DNA from: Streptomyces sp. NBC_00568
Lineage (GTDB): Bacteria > Actinomycetota > Actinomycetes > Streptomycetales > Streptomycetaceae
Assembly (NCBI RefSeq): GCF_026341855.1
Contig: NZ_JAPENW010000001.1
Location: 1,302,001 to 1,366,000 of the forward strand
Direction of reading: 5' to 3'
Length of the DNA stretch: 64,000 nt
A program made the translations under genes and the position numbers. The notes beneath the pieces were generated by a model. The model ran no database searches. It worked only from the letters and a program-made list of their open reading frames with translations, and was not told where the DNA came from. Positions within the stretch are counted from its first letter, which is position 1. The number at the start of each line of letters is the position of its first letter. Shown here one piece after another: positions 7,923 through 17,312 of the stretch.

Positions 7923-8523
7923 CGTTGTACTCGACCTTGTCGTCCTGGGCGCCCGGTGGAGCATGAAGAGCCCCGGATAGGCGCGGGTTGTCGGATTCGC
8001 CATCCCTGTAAAGCGTCAGGCTAAACATGCAATTCCCGGGCGATGCCGTGAAGACGCCATGATCGACGTGTGAGTTTCCTCACTCACCGAGGGACAAAAC
8101 GGTCAACTGTGACCCCCAACCCCGGCCGACCAAACGGACATTGCTCCACTGAAGCAATCATTCCGCTCCTGATCATGGCGACTGGGACAGGGTATATACA
8201 CCATCGGCTCGTTGGCATACGCCCGATATGTACGAGATCCCCTTACACACCTCGTGACGCCCCCCTCACATGGTGTCACGGAGGTCACAGCCTGGTACTC
8301 GGCCCTTGTTGGAGATCCTGCACTGTGCTGGAATTCCACGGACCGCCGCGGAATCACGATCCGGCGCGCAGGGGCGCAACGCAGCGCCGAGTGGCGGCGG
8401 GAAGGGGGAACCTGCGCCGGTCACTCAGACCACATCAAAAAGGCGCGACTGCGCCTTTGTACAACGCCGACACCGTCCCGCCGTTCCAGCGGAGGGGCGC
8501 CTGGTCCAGAGGTTGCGACGCTA
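7923..8523 (+). promoter_or_regulatory. 600-base intergenic leader before cvnA1
   Basis: No gene is convincing here on either strand. It must carry the minus-strand promoter for the small gene at 7922 and the plus-strand promoter for the first conservon. Structures seen: an inverted repeat ATTGCT/AGCAAT at 8140-8158, GTGAG/CTCAC at 8070-8083, and a perfect hairpin AAAGGCGC-GACT-GCGCCTTT at 8439-8458, 65 bases before cvnA1. The last looks like a small terminator or attenuator stem. Promoter elements cannot be fixed by eye. Confidence 0.4.
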
Positions 8524-11500
8524 GTGCAGGGACGTTTCAAGAGGGATGGCAGCGCTTCGGCGGAGCCGGAGCCGCGCGGCGGGACCGACCGCGGTTCCTC
8601 GCCCCAGCACGCCCAGAACCCGGGACCGGCAGAGGTCGGCGGCAGCGGTGAACACTCCGCTCGCCCCGGCGCGAAGCCCAAGGCTCCCGCCACCACACCG
8701 GCCGCCAAGCCGACGAGCACCCCGAGCCACGGCTCGCGCGTAGCTCTGCGGAACTGGCGCATCTCGACGCGACTGGTCTCGCTGCTGGCTCTCCCCGTGG
8801 TCGCCGCGACCTCGCTGGGTGCGCTCCGCATCAACCAGTCGATGGACGACATCCAGCAGCTCGACAACATGAAGCTGCTGACCGAGATGACCAAGCAGGC
8901 GACCGAGCTCGCGGTCGCGCTCCAGGAGGAGCGTGACCAGTCGGCCGGCCCGCTGGCGCACGGCGCCCCGGCCAACGACTACACGGTCAAGGGTGTGCGC
9001 GATGACACCGACCTCGCCAAGAAGCACTTCCTTCAGGGCACGCAGGACATCGACGACGCCACGGCCAACGGCCAGCTGTCCGGTGTCCGCGACAGCCTCG
9101 TCGGTATCGCGGAGCAGCTGAACAAGCTCTCCAGCATCCGCAACGAGGCCTACAACGACCCCGAGAACTCGACGCAGACGGTCGAGGCGTACCACCGCCT
9201 GATCACCGGACTCCTCGCGCTCTCCCAGGACATGGCCGAGGCGACCAGCAACCCGGAGATGATCCAGCGCACCCGCGCGCTGGCGGCCTTCTCCTCCGCC
9301 AAGGAGTACGCGTCCGTCCAGCGCGCCGTCATCGCCGCCGCGCTGCCCGAGCGCCCGACCGTCTTCGGAACGCTCTCCAAGAACGACCAGCTGTACGCGC
9401 AGTCGGCGCTGGCTAGCCAGCAGTCCGAGGTCAGCGGTTTCAAGAACATCTACGGCGACGGCAGCGCGGACCTGCTCAAGCCCATCGAGGTCGACAACCC
9501 GACCATCCAGGCCACCGACAAGTACGCCGTTCGCGTGCTGGGCAGCCGGGACGGTCTGAAGACGCAGGACAAGCAGTCCTACAAGGACTGGATCGACGAC
9601 GACTCGGCCAAGATCGACAAGATGTCGACGATCGAGACCACGCTGCTCGGCGAGATGGAGCAGAAGGCCCGTCAGCTGCGCAACGAGTCCCAGAGTGAAG
9701 CCATCGTCTCCGGTGTGCTGATCCTGCTCGTCCTCGGTGTCTCGCTCGTCGGCGCCTTCGTCGTGGCCCGGTCCATGATCCGCTCGCTGCGCCGCCTGCA
9801 GGACACCGCGACCAAGGTCGCCCAGGAACGCCTGCCCGAGCTGGTCAAGCAGCTCTCGGAGTCGGACCCGCAGGACGTCGACACCTCCGTCGAGTCGGTC
9901 GGTGTGCACTCCCGGGACGAGATCGGCCAGGTGGCCGCGGCCTTCGACGACGTGCACCGCGAGGCCGTCCGCCTCGCCGCCGAGCAGGCCCTTCTGCGAG
10001 GCAACGTCAACGCGATGTTCACCAACCTCTCGCGCCGTTCCCAGGGTCTTATCCAGCGTCAGCTCTCGCTCATATCCGAGCTGGAGTCCCGCGAGGCCGA
10101 CCCCGACCAGCTCTCCTCGCTGTTCAAGCTCGACCACCTCGCGACCCGCATGCGCCGTAACGGTGAGAACCTCCTGGTCCTCGCCGGTGAAGAGCCCGGC
10201 CGCCGCTGGACCCGTCCGGTCCCGCTGGTCGACGTCCTCCGCGCCGCCGCCTCCGAGGTGGAGCAGTACGAGCGCATCGAGCTCTCCTCGGTCCCGACGA
10301 CCGAGGTCGCCGGCCGCGTGGTCAACGACCTCGTGCACCTGCTCGCGGAGCTGCTCGAGAACGCCACCTCGTTCTCCTCCCCGCAGACCAAGGTCAAGGT
10401 CACCGGTCACGCCCTGCCCGACGGCCGGGTGCTGATCGAGATCCACGACACCGGTATCGGTCTGTCCCCCGAGGACCTCGCCGCGATCAACGAGCGGCTC
10501 GCCGCACCGCCCACCGTGGACGTCTCGGTCTCCCGCCGCATGGGTCTGTTCGTGGTCGGTCGTCTGTCGCAGCGTCACGGCATCCGCATCCAGCTGCGCC
10601 CGTCCGACTCCGGTGGTACGACCGCGCTGGTCATGCTGCCCGTGGACGTCGCCCAGGGCGGCAAGAAGCCCATGCCGAACAAGCCGGGCCAGGGTGCTCC
10701 GAGCGTCGGCGGCCCCGCCGCCGCGCAGGCTTCGGCCGGTGTGGCCGCGGCCCGCCGGGGGAACGGCCCGCAGGGCGGTCCCTCGCTCGGCGCCGGTGCC
10801 CCCGCCGCCCCCGGTGGACCGCTCGGTGCCCCGCCGCAGCGCGGGCAGGTCGGCGCGGGCCAGGGTCCGCGGGCCGCACTGCCCACGAGCAACCAGGGCG
10901 GTCGCCCGGGTGCTCCCGGCGGTGCGCGTGGTCCGCAGGGTGGTCCGGGTGCCGGTCAGCAGGGCAGGCCCGCTCCGGCCGGTGCCGGTGCGGGTGCCTT
11001 CGGGCAGAGCCCGCAGGGCTACCAGGGCCAGAACGGCTCGCCGCAGCAGGGCTTCGGCAACGGATCCGGCTCCCAGAACACCTTCGGTGACACGTCCGGC
11101 GCCCGTCAGAACGCCTTCGGCGACAGCGGCCCCGCGGCCGCCACGCCGCCGCAGGCACCGACGAGCGGCAAGGGCAGCCGTCGCCGGCCGCAGCTTCCGG
11201 GACGCGGTGGTGCGCGTGCCGAGCTGCCCGGTGGCAACAACGGTTCCCGCACGCCGAGCTGGAGCGACGAGAACGCTCAGCCGCCGGTGCCGCGTTCGGC
11301 CCTCGACACCCCGCGCGGTCACGAGGACCCCGACGCCACCTCGCGGATGCCGCGGATCGACGACCGCCAGGGCCCCGCCTCCACTTCGGAGTTCGCCCGT
11401 CCCGACTTCGACGCCCCGCGCCCCGGCGCGAGTGCGCCGCAGAACAACGGCCAGCACACCGGCCAGTACCAGCGCCCGGACAGTTACGGTCCCGGCAACC

Positions 11501-12249
11501 CGTCCTCCGTCGGCCACAACCCGGCCGGCACGGGGCAGTTCACGACCCAGGGCTACGGCGCCTCCCAGGACCCGTCGTCCACCGGCCAGTTCGCCAGGCC
11601 GGGCTACGGAACTTCCCAGGACCCCACGTCCACCGGGCAGTTCGCGACGCCCGGCTACGGCAACGGCCAGGACTCTTCGTCCACCGGGCAGTACGAGCGG
11701 CCGAGCACCCCGCAGCCGCCCGTCCGCCCGCAGGAGCCCGAGACGCTTCCGCCGGCCTCGGGTCCCGGTGACGGCCGCACCCCGCTGTTCGACACGCTGG
11801 AGACCAACTGGTTCCACGGTCAGGCGGACGGTGGTGCTCCCGCCAACGGTGTTCCCCAGAACAACGGTTCGCAGGTTTCCTCGCAGGTTGTCCCCCAGCA
11901 GCCGCAGACTCCTCCTGCTCCGCAGCAGCGGCCGGCCGCCGCACCGGCCACTGCCTCGTGGCGCAGCTCTCCTAACGACGATCTCGTCAAGCAGGCAGAG
12001 CGCGCCCGTAAACCGTCGGCGGGCGGGGTCACCACCTCCGGCCTGCCGCGCCGCGTCCCGCGAGCCAACCTCGTCGCGGGTACGGCACAGCAGCAACAGC
12101 ACCAAAGCGGTCCGCAGGTCTCTCGTGCACCCGATGACGTACGAGGCCGGCTGACCAACCTCCGTAGGGGCATTCAGCAAGGTCGACAGGCCGCTCCCAA
12201 CGGCCAGACCGGCAGCTTCCCCAGCCCCACTCACCAGCAGGAGCGTTAG
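8524..12249 (+). CDS. cvnA1: Conservon sensor-like ATPase CvnA (first conservon)
   Basis: Membrane histidine-kinase-like protein of the conservon system, thought to signal to the partner small GTPase CvnD. From the chosen GTG (8524; AGAGG upstream) the protein is 1241 aa: membrane helix about 80-102, an extracytoplasmic nitrate-sensor-like (NIT) domain about 105-390, second helix about 395-417, HAMP about 418-480, a helical dimerisation-like region containing LDHLATRMRRN, and a GHKL ATPase about 598-710 (N box LAELLENATSF; G box DTGIGL). The C-terminal 530 residues are Gly/Pro/Gln-rich, with a tandem repeat, and end in a conserved GLPRRVPRANLV segment shared with CvnA2. The frame is open to 8212, without a plausible start. 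Confidence 0.9.
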   Translation: MQGRFKRDGSASAEPEPRGGTDRGSSPQHAQNPGPAEVGGSGEHSARPGAKPKAPATTPAAKPTSTPSHGSRVALRNWRISTRLVSLLALPVVAATSLGALRINQSMDDIQQLDNMKLLTEMTKQATELAVALQEERDQSAGPLAHGAPANDYTVKGVRDDTDLAKKHFLQGTQDIDDATANGQLSGVRDSLVGIAEQLNKLSSIRNEAYNDPENSTQTVEAYHRLITGLLALSQDMAEATSNPEMIQRTRALAAFSSAKEYASVQRAVIAAALPERPTVFGTLSKNDQLYAQSALASQQSEVSGFKNIYGDGSADLLKPIEVDNPTIQATDKYAVRVLGSRDGLKTQDKQSYKDWIDDDSAKIDKMSTIETTLLGEMEQKARQLRNESQSEAIVSGVLILLVLGVSLVGAFVVARSMIRSLRRLQDTATKVAQERLPELVKQLSESDPQDVDTSVESVGVHSRDEIGQVAAAFDDVHREAVRLAAEQALLRGNVNAMFTNLSRRSQGLIQRQLSLISELESREADPDQLSSLFKLDHLATRMRRNGENLLVLAGEEPGRRWTRPVPLVDVLRAAASEVEQYERIELSSVPTTEVAGRVVNDLVHLLAELLENATSFSSPQTKVKVTGHALPDGRVLIEIHDTGIGLSPEDLAAINERLAAPPTVDVSVSRRMGLFVVGRLSQRHGIRIQLRPSDSGGTTALVMLPVDVAQGGKKPMPNKPGQGAPSVGGPAAAQASAGVAAARRGNGPQGGPSLGAGAPAAPGGPLGAPPQRGQVGAGQGPRAALPTSNQGGRPGAPGGARGPQGGPGAGQQGRPAPAGAGAGAFGQSPQGYQGQNGSPQQGFGNGSGSQNTFGDTSGARQNAFGDSGPAAATPPQAPTSGKGSRRRPQLPGRGGARAELPGGNNGSRTPSWSDENAQPPVPRSALDTPRGHEDPDATSRMPRIDDRQGPASTSEFARPDFDAPRPGASAPQNNGQHTGQYQRPDSYGPGNPSSVGHNPAGTGQFTTQGYGASQDPSSTGQFARPGYGTSQDPTSTGQFATPGYGNGQDSSSTGQYERPSTPQPPVRPQEPETLPPASGPGDGRTPLFDTLETNWFHGQADGGAPANGVPQNNGSQVSSQVVPQQPQTPPAPQQRPAAAPATASWRSSPNDDLVKQAERARKPSAGGVTTSGLPRRVPRANLVAGTAQQQQHQSGPQVSRAPDDVRGRLTNLRRGIQQGRQAAPNGQTGSFPSPTHQQER
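11455..11710 (+). repeat. In-frame repeat in CvnA1 tail (STGQF..PGYG..QDP)
   Basis: Four to five imperfect, in-frame copies of a roughly 17-residue unit of the form (S/G)TGQ(F/Y)xxPGYGxxQD(P/S)S, for example TGQFARPGYGTSQDP and TGQFATPGYGNGQDS. The unit is Gly/Gln/Tyr-rich and is predicted to be disordered. CvnA2 lacks it but has a different Gln/Tyr-rich tail. Confidence 0.8.
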
Positions 12250-12672
12250 TTGAGCCCGATGAGCCAGGCGGCACAGAACCTAAACTGGTTGATCACCAAC
12301 TTTGTGGACAACACCCCCGGGGTGTCCCACACCGTCGTCGTGTCCGCCGACGGACTCCTTCTGGCAATGTCCGAAGGCTTCCCCCGCGACCGCGCCGACC
12401 AACTGGCGGCCGTGGCCTCCGGACTCACCTCGCTGACCGCCGGGGCTTCCCGGATCTTCGAGGGCGGAGCGGTGGCCCAGACGGTCGTGGAGATGGAGCG
12501 CGGCTTCCTCTTCCTGATGTCCGTCTCGGACGGATCGTCCCTCGCGGTCCTCTCCCACCCGGAGTGCGACATCGGTCTCGTCGGCTACGAGATGGCACTG
12601 CTCGTCGACCGTGCGGGCGCCGTCCTCACGCCGGACCTGCGCGCCGAACTACAAGGCAGTCTGCTTCACTGA
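12250..12672 (+). CDS. cvnB1: Roadblock/LC7-domain protein CvnB (first conservon)
   Basis: Small roadblock/LC7 protein (140 aa), thought to act in the conservon as a regulator or scaffold for the GTPase CvnD. The whole protein is one roadblock domain (HTVVVSADGLLLAMSEGFP, about 26-44; later DIGLVGYEMALLVDRAG). I take the TTG at 12250, directly after the cvnA1 stop, because AGGAG lies 6 bases upstream; the ATG at 12259 is an alternative with poor spacing. The paralogue at 17313 uses GTG at the same codon, supporting this choice. It is almost identical to CvnB2 over the domain core. Confidence 0.93.
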   Translation: MSPMSQAAQNLNWLITNFVDNTPGVSHTVVVSADGLLLAMSEGFPRDRADQLAAVASGLTSLTAGASRIFEGGAVAQTVVEMERGFLFLMSVSDGSSLAVLSHPECDIGLVGYEMALLVDRAGAVLTPDLRAELQGSLLH

Positions 12673-12783
12673 CCGCCGCCGGATCCAGACACCGCACGAA
12701 ATCACCGTCCGGCCGCCACAATCCCCCCACCGGCCCCAACAGACGGCACGACTGACCGACTTGCTGTCCCGCCCGGAGGATTC

Positions 12784-13182
12784 ATGACCCCGCCTACCGC
12801 CTCTCATGATCCGTACGCCGATGCGTACGGGGACGAGGGCGACCAGCCGCTGGTACGTCCGTACGCGATGACCGGCGGCCGGACCCGGCCGCGGTACCAA
12901 CTCGCCATAGAGGCACTGATCAGCACCACGGCCGATCCGGCCCAGCTGATGGGGCTGCTCCCCGAACACCAGCGCATCTGCCACCTGTGCCGGGAAGTGA
13001 AGTCGGTGGCCGAGGTTTCGGCCCTCCTGTCCATGCCTCTCGGTGTGGCCAGGATCCTCGTCGCGGACCTCGCGGAGGCCGGACTCGTCGCCATTCACCA
13101 GCCTGGCGGCGATGAGAACAACGGCGGCGCGCCGGACGTGACTTTGCTCGAAAGGGTGCTCAGTGGACTTCGCAAGCTCTGA
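12784..13182 (+). CDS. cvnC1: DUF742 protein CvnC (first conservon)
   Basis: DUF742 family, the third conservon component (132 aa), cytoplasmic. The signature VRPYAMTGGRTRP (about 24-37) is followed by a winged-helix-like segment (EHQRICHLCREVKSVAEVSALL, then PLGVARILVADLAEAGLVAIH), consistent with a DNA- or protein-binding wHTH. The ATG at 12784 has a strong ribosome site (GGAGGATTC). Its 3' end overlaps cvnD1 by 20 bases, indicating translational coupling. Confidence 0.93.
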   Translation: MTPPTASHDPYADAYGDEGDQPLVRPYAMTGGRTRPRYQLAIEALISTTADPAQLMGLLPEHQRICHLCREVKSVAEVSALLSMPLGVARILVADLAEAGLVAIHQPGGDENNGGAPDVTLLERVLSGLRKL

Positions 13183-13738
13183 CGGAGGCCGGGCGACCAC
13201 CTCCGCGAAGATCGTCGTAGCGGGTGGCTTCGGTGTCGGCAAGACCACGTTCGTGGGTGCCGTCTCGGAGATCAACCCGCTGCGTACCGAGGCCGTCATG
13301 ACCTCCGCCTCGGCGGGGATCGACGACCTCACCCACACCGGGGACAAGACCACCACCACGGTGGCCATGGACTTCGGCCGTATCACCCTCGACCAGGACC
13401 TGATCCTGTACCTCTTCGGTACGCCGGGTCAGGACCGCTTCTGGTTCATGTGGGACGACCTGGTCCGCGGCGCCATCGGCGCGGTGGTCCTGGTCGACAC
13501 CCGGCGTCTCGCCGACTGCTTCCCCGCGGTCGACTACTTCGAGAACAGCGGCCTGCCGTTCGTCATCGCCCTCAACGGCTTCGACGGTCACCAGCCGTAC
13601 AACCCCGAGGAAGTACGCGAGGCTCTTCAGATCGGTCCGGACGCCCCGATCATCACGACGGACGCCCGACACCGTGCAGATGCGAAGAGCGCTCTGATCA
13701 CGCTGGTCGAGCACGCCCTGATGGCCCGGCTGCGTTAG
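13163..13738 (+). CDS. cvnD1: Conservon small GTPase CvnD (first conservon)
   Basis: Ras-like small GTP-binding protein (191 aa) of the MglA/CvnD type, presumed output switch of the conservon complex. Motifs: G1 GGFGVGKTT (about 22-30), switch-region Thr run (DKTTTTVAMDFG), G3-type FGTPGQDR (about 89-96, P-G-Q rather than D-x-x-G), G4-type LNGFD (in place of NKxD). Start is GTG at 13163, 20 bases inside cvnC1. It is about 97% similar to CvnD2, so the two conservons share nearly interchangeable GTPases. Confidence 0.94.
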   Translation: MDFASSDGGRATTSAKIVVAGGFGVGKTTFVGAVSEINPLRTEAVMTSASAGIDDLTHTGDKTTTTVAMDFGRITLDQDLILYLFGTPGQDRFWFMWDDLVRGAIGAVVLVDTRRLADCFPAVDYFENSGLPFVIALNGFDGHQPYNPEEVREALQIGPDAPIITTDARHRADAKSALITLVEHALMARLR

Positions 13739-13895
13739 CGGCCAAGTCGACGGCTCCCTATGGAAGTTGTCGTAGACGCATTGGAGCCGGCTGTGTCATT
13801 TGACACGGTCGGCCACAGTGTTCATAACGTTTCGACAGAGAATTTCACCGACCCCGCCACGCATCGCGGTCACCCGATGCCGCTGCGCTCATGAA

Positions 13896-13917
13896 AGCCC
13901 CGCCTTTTGGCGGGGCT
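13896..13917 (+). terminator. Terminator of the first conservon
   Basis: Perfect 9-bp hairpin AGCCCCGCC-TTTT-GGCGGGGCT, followed by a pyrimidine-rich CGCTCTTTAT. It lies 157 bases beyond the cvnD1 stop and is the best terminator-shaped element between the two conservons. Confidence 0.75.
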
Positions 13918-13951
13918 CGCTCTTTATGACCGTTTTATCTGTGGTCGGTGC

Positions 13952-13976
13952 CACTCGGAATCCTCGATTCCGAGTG
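13952..13976. promoter_or_regulatory. Inverted repeat upstream of second conservon
   Basis: Perfect 10-bp inverted repeat CACTCGGAAT-CCTCG-ATTCCGAGTG followed by TTTGG, 126 bases before the cvnA2 start. It could be a second terminator stem or an operator for the second conservon. The rest of 13739-14101 holds no gene. Confidence 0.45.
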
Positions 13977-14101
13977 TTTGGAAGGGCGCCGCCTGACGTG
14001 CTGGAATGCGCTGAACTGCCCAGTAGTCAAGGGCGCTGGTAGATACCGCGGCACAACGTAGGTGCCGACGCCGAGAGGTTGTTGGTCGAGTGAGGCGAAG
14101 C

Positions 14102-17100
14102 ATGAACGGTCCCGAGCCGTCGGCACGGGGCAACTTCACCCCGCCGCCGCGCGGAGCGGCGCCCGCACAAGTGCCCGGCCCGGAGCCCATGCCGGCGCCC
14201 GCGCCGAGCGGCGGCCGTCTCTCCCCGCGCAACTGGCGCGTGCCGACGAGGCTGAACGCGATCCTGCTCATACCCGTGATCGTCGGCCTGGTCATGGGCG
14301 GCTTCCAGGTGAAGAGCTCGATCGACACCTGGCAGGAGGCCCAGGACGCCGAGAAGACGGCGCGCCTGGTCCAGGCGGCCCTGACGTACGGCGACAAGCT
14401 GTTCGTCGAGCGGGACGTCAGCGCGGCCCCGATGCTGGCCGGCAAGGGCGAGAAGGACCCCGACGTCATCAAGGCGCGCAGGCAGACGGACGAGGCGGCC
14501 GACGCCTTCGACGAGGCCGCCCAGAACATGCCGAAGACGGCCGGCCTGGAGCGACGCCTCGACGTCTTCCGCAAGGTCGAGCCCGGCCTGGTGACCCTGC
14601 GCAAGCTCGCGTACTCCACCAAGCTCACCGGTGTGAAGACCGAAGAGGGCTACCTCCAGATCCAGCACCCGCTGATGGAGTTCGCCAACGAGCTCGGTCT
14701 GGGCACCGGAAACATCACCAGCTACGGCCGTACGGTCTACGCGATCTCGCTGTCCAAGGCCGCGCTGTCGCTGGAGCGGTCCATCGGCATGCACATGCTG
14801 GTCAAGCCGGGCCCCGGTCTGAGCAGCCTCGCCAGCCAGCGGGTCGCCCTCTCCTCGTACGCCTACCTCGAAGGCATCGCGATCGAGGAGTACCTCGGTG
14901 GTGGCACCGAGGACGACGCCACGAAGCTCGGCGCGGCCCAGGCGAAGGTCAAGGCCGACCTGACGGACCAGGCCAAGCAGGCCGCGTCCGCGGACCCGAA
15001 CTACGTGCCGCCGCCGGCGGGCAACACCGCCATGGTCACCGAGCTCGCGAAGCTCAGGTCCCCGGCGGAGACCGACCGCGCCGCGCTCACCGCGAAGGGC
15101 GTCACAGCGCAGAACTGGTGGGCGGTCAACACCGCCAAGTACGACGCCTACCGTCAGATCGAGTCGGACCTCTCCGACAAGGCGGTGGCCGAGGCCTCGG
15201 ACATCGCCGACGCCGCCCAGACCGACGCCTTCATCACCGGCGCCATCGTCGTGGTCGCCCTGCTCGCCGCGTTCATCCTGGCCGGCATGGTGGCCCGCCA
15301 GATGAGCCGCGCGATGCGCCAGCTGCGCAACGCGGCCTTCAACGTCGCCGAGCAGCGCCTGCCGATGCTGGTCGACCAGCTCTCGCGCACCGACCCCGGC
15401 CGGGTCGACACCCGCGTGCAGCCCATCCCGATCACCACCACGGACGAGATCGGCGAAGTCGCCCGCGCCTTCGACCAGGTCCACCGCGAGGCCGTACGAC
15501 TGGCCGCCGAGCAGGCCCTCCTGCGAGGCAACATCAACGCGATCTTCACCAACCTGTCGCGCCGCAACCAGTCGCTGATCGAGGGCCAGCTGACCCTGAT
15601 CACCGACCTGGAGAACAACGAGGCCGACCCGGACCAGCTGGAGAACCTCTTCCGCCTGGACCACCTCGCGACCCGTATGCGCCGCAACGGCGAGAACCTC
15701 CTGGTCCTCGCGGGCGAGGAGCCCGGCCGCCGCTGGGACCAGCCGGTCCCGCTGGTCGACGTACTGCGCGCCGCCTCCTCCGAGGTGGAGCAGTACGAGC
15801 GCATCGAGCTCTCGGGCGTCCCGGAGGCCGAGATCCACGGCCGCGCCGTGACCGACCTCGTGCACCTGCTCGCCGAGCTCCTGGAGAACGCGACCACGTT
15901 CTCCTCCCCGCAGACCAAGGTCCGCGTCACCGCGACCCGTCTCCCCGACGGCCGCATCATGGTCGAGATCCACGACAAGGGCATCGGCCTCACCGCCGAG
16001 GACTTCGCGGACATCAACCACAAGCTGGCCAACCCGCCGACCGTGGACGCCGCGATCTCGCAGCGCATGGGCCTCTTCGTGGTCGGCCGGCTGTCCGACC
16101 GGCACGGCGTCCGTGTCCAGCTGCGCCCCTCCGGCGAGCAGGCCGGCACCACTTCACTGGTCATGCTTCCCGACGCGATCACCCACGGTGGCGGCGGCGA
16201 GCACCAGCCGATGCGCGACGAGTTCACTGTGTCCCAGATCATTCCCGAGCAGCACTCGTTCCAGGGCGAGGACTTCGGGGTTCCGCAGCAGCAGCCTGTG
16301 CTGACCGCCGCGGACCTCGGCTTCGACGACAGCCGCTACGAGGTTCCGGACGACATCCGCGACCTCGACCCCGTGGGCCGCTCGCTGATGCGCGAGGAGC
16401 GCCGTGCGGCCCTGGAGGCCCAGGCGCAGGGCATGGAGGCCATCGAGGGCCCCCAGGGCTACGCGGACGGCTTCGACGCCCAGCAGCCCGCCTACGACAA
16501 CGGACAGCCGTCCTTCAACGGCGGCCCGGCGGCGTACGACGGCGGACAGGGCGTGCACGAGGAGCAGCAGACCACGTACGACCAGCAGACGTCGTACGAG
16601 GAGCCGCAGCAGGCTGCGTATGACGAGGCGTACTTCCCGTCCAACGGCGGCTACCCTGAACCCTCCTATGCGGAGCCGGTCCAGCAGGACCGCGCGGGCA
16701 TGGGCGGTGGGGCCCCGGAGACGCGGTCGAACTTCGAAGAGCCGTCCTACCAGGACGACTGGCCGCAGCAGGACGCGTACCAGGGTGCGTATCGATCCGA
16801 GTACGCTCCGGAACCGGAATCATCGCAGGCCGCTGACGTGAGTGAGCAGGACCGCGTAGGCTTCAACCGTCCGGGACCGGCCGCCTCGGCCCCCCACACG
16901 CTGACCGACGCCGGACTGCCCCGCCGCGGATCCACCGCGGGCGGCAACGGCAACGGCGGACGCTCCGTGGAGCAGGCGAGGGAGCAGGCTGCGCCGGCTT
17001 CCCCCGGGAACACGGGCGGCGACTGGCGCTCGTCCAACGACGACCGGTGGCAGCGCGCCGAGTCGCTCAAGAAGCCCAAGGCGGGCGGGGTCACCTCGTC

Positions 17101-17311
17101 CGGTCTGCCGCGGCGGGTGCCCAAGGCCAACCTGGTCGAGGGAACCGCGGAATCGACCCCCCAGGGCGGCCCCCAGGTCTCCCGCGCTCCTGAGGACGTC
17201 CGGGGCAGGCTGAGCAACCTGCGCCGCGGCGTGGAGCGGGGACGCAATGCAGGTACTGAGACGAACGGTCAGGGCTTCGGTTCTGACAGCACCTACAACC
17301 AGGAGCGTTAG
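14102..17311 (+). CDS. cvnA2: Conservon sensor-like ATPase CvnA (second conservon)
   Basis: Paralogue of CvnA1, 1069 aa from the ATG at 14102, which has GAGG 6 bases upstream (GTG at 14090 is possible). Membrane helix about 52-72 (LNAILLIPVIVGLVMGGF), NIT-like sensory domain about 75-374, second helix about 377-398, HAMP about 399-460, pseudo-DHp region with LDHLATRMRRN, and GHKL ATPase about 583-690 (LAELLENATTF; DKGIGL). The sensory domain is clearly diverged from CvnA1 while the kinase core is nearly identical, suggesting a different input into a shared output. The tail is Tyr/Gln/Glu-rich (YDQQTSYEEPQQAAYDEAYF) and ends in the conserved GLPRRVPKANLV block. Confidence 0.92.
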   Translation: MNGPEPSARGNFTPPPRGAAPAQVPGPEPMPAPAPSGGRLSPRNWRVPTRLNAILLIPVIVGLVMGGFQVKSSIDTWQEAQDAEKTARLVQAALTYGDKLFVERDVSAAPMLAGKGEKDPDVIKARRQTDEAADAFDEAAQNMPKTAGLERRLDVFRKVEPGLVTLRKLAYSTKLTGVKTEEGYLQIQHPLMEFANELGLGTGNITSYGRTVYAISLSKAALSLERSIGMHMLVKPGPGLSSLASQRVALSSYAYLEGIAIEEYLGGGTEDDATKLGAAQAKVKADLTDQAKQAASADPNYVPPPAGNTAMVTELAKLRSPAETDRAALTAKGVTAQNWWAVNTAKYDAYRQIESDLSDKAVAEASDIADAAQTDAFITGAIVVVALLAAFILAGMVARQMSRAMRQLRNAAFNVAEQRLPMLVDQLSRTDPGRVDTRVQPIPITTTDEIGEVARAFDQVHREAVRLAAEQALLRGNINAIFTNLSRRNQSLIEGQLTLITDLENNEADPDQLENLFRLDHLATRMRRNGENLLVLAGEEPGRRWDQPVPLVDVLRAASSEVEQYERIELSGVPEAEIHGRAVTDLVHLLAELLENATTFSSPQTKVRVTATRLPDGRIMVEIHDKGIGLTAEDFADINHKLANPPTVDAAISQRMGLFVVGRLSDRHGVRVQLRPSGEQAGTTSLVMLPDAITHGGGGEHQPMRDEFTVSQIIPEQHSFQGEDFGVPQQQPVLTAADLGFDDSRYEVPDDIRDLDPVGRSLMREERRAALEAQAQGMEAIEGPQGYADGFDAQQPAYDNGQPSFNGGPAAYDGGQGVHEEQQTTYDQQTSYEEPQQAAYDEAYFPSNGGYPEPSYAEPVQQDRAGMGGGAPETRSNFEEPSYQDDWPQQDAYQGAYRSEYAPEPESSQAADVSEQDRVGFNRPGPAASAPHTLTDAGLPRRGSTAGGNGNGGRSVEQAREQAAPASPGNTGGDWRSSNDDRWQRAESLKKPKAGGVTSSGLPRRVPKANLVEGTAESTPQGGPQVSRAPEDVRGRLSNLRRGVERGRNAGTETNGQGFGSDSTYNQER

Positions 17312-17312
17312 T

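Noticed and set aside
8521-12234. Very long antisense frame (over 1200 codons) opposite cvnA1
   Set aside because: It is the shadow of a high-GC coding region; its translation is Arg/Gly/Val-rich without domains, while the plus strand has clear membrane, HAMP and ATPase features.
14027-16105. Long antisense frame opposite cvnA2
   Set aside because: Same third-position GC effect; no domains, no ribosome site.
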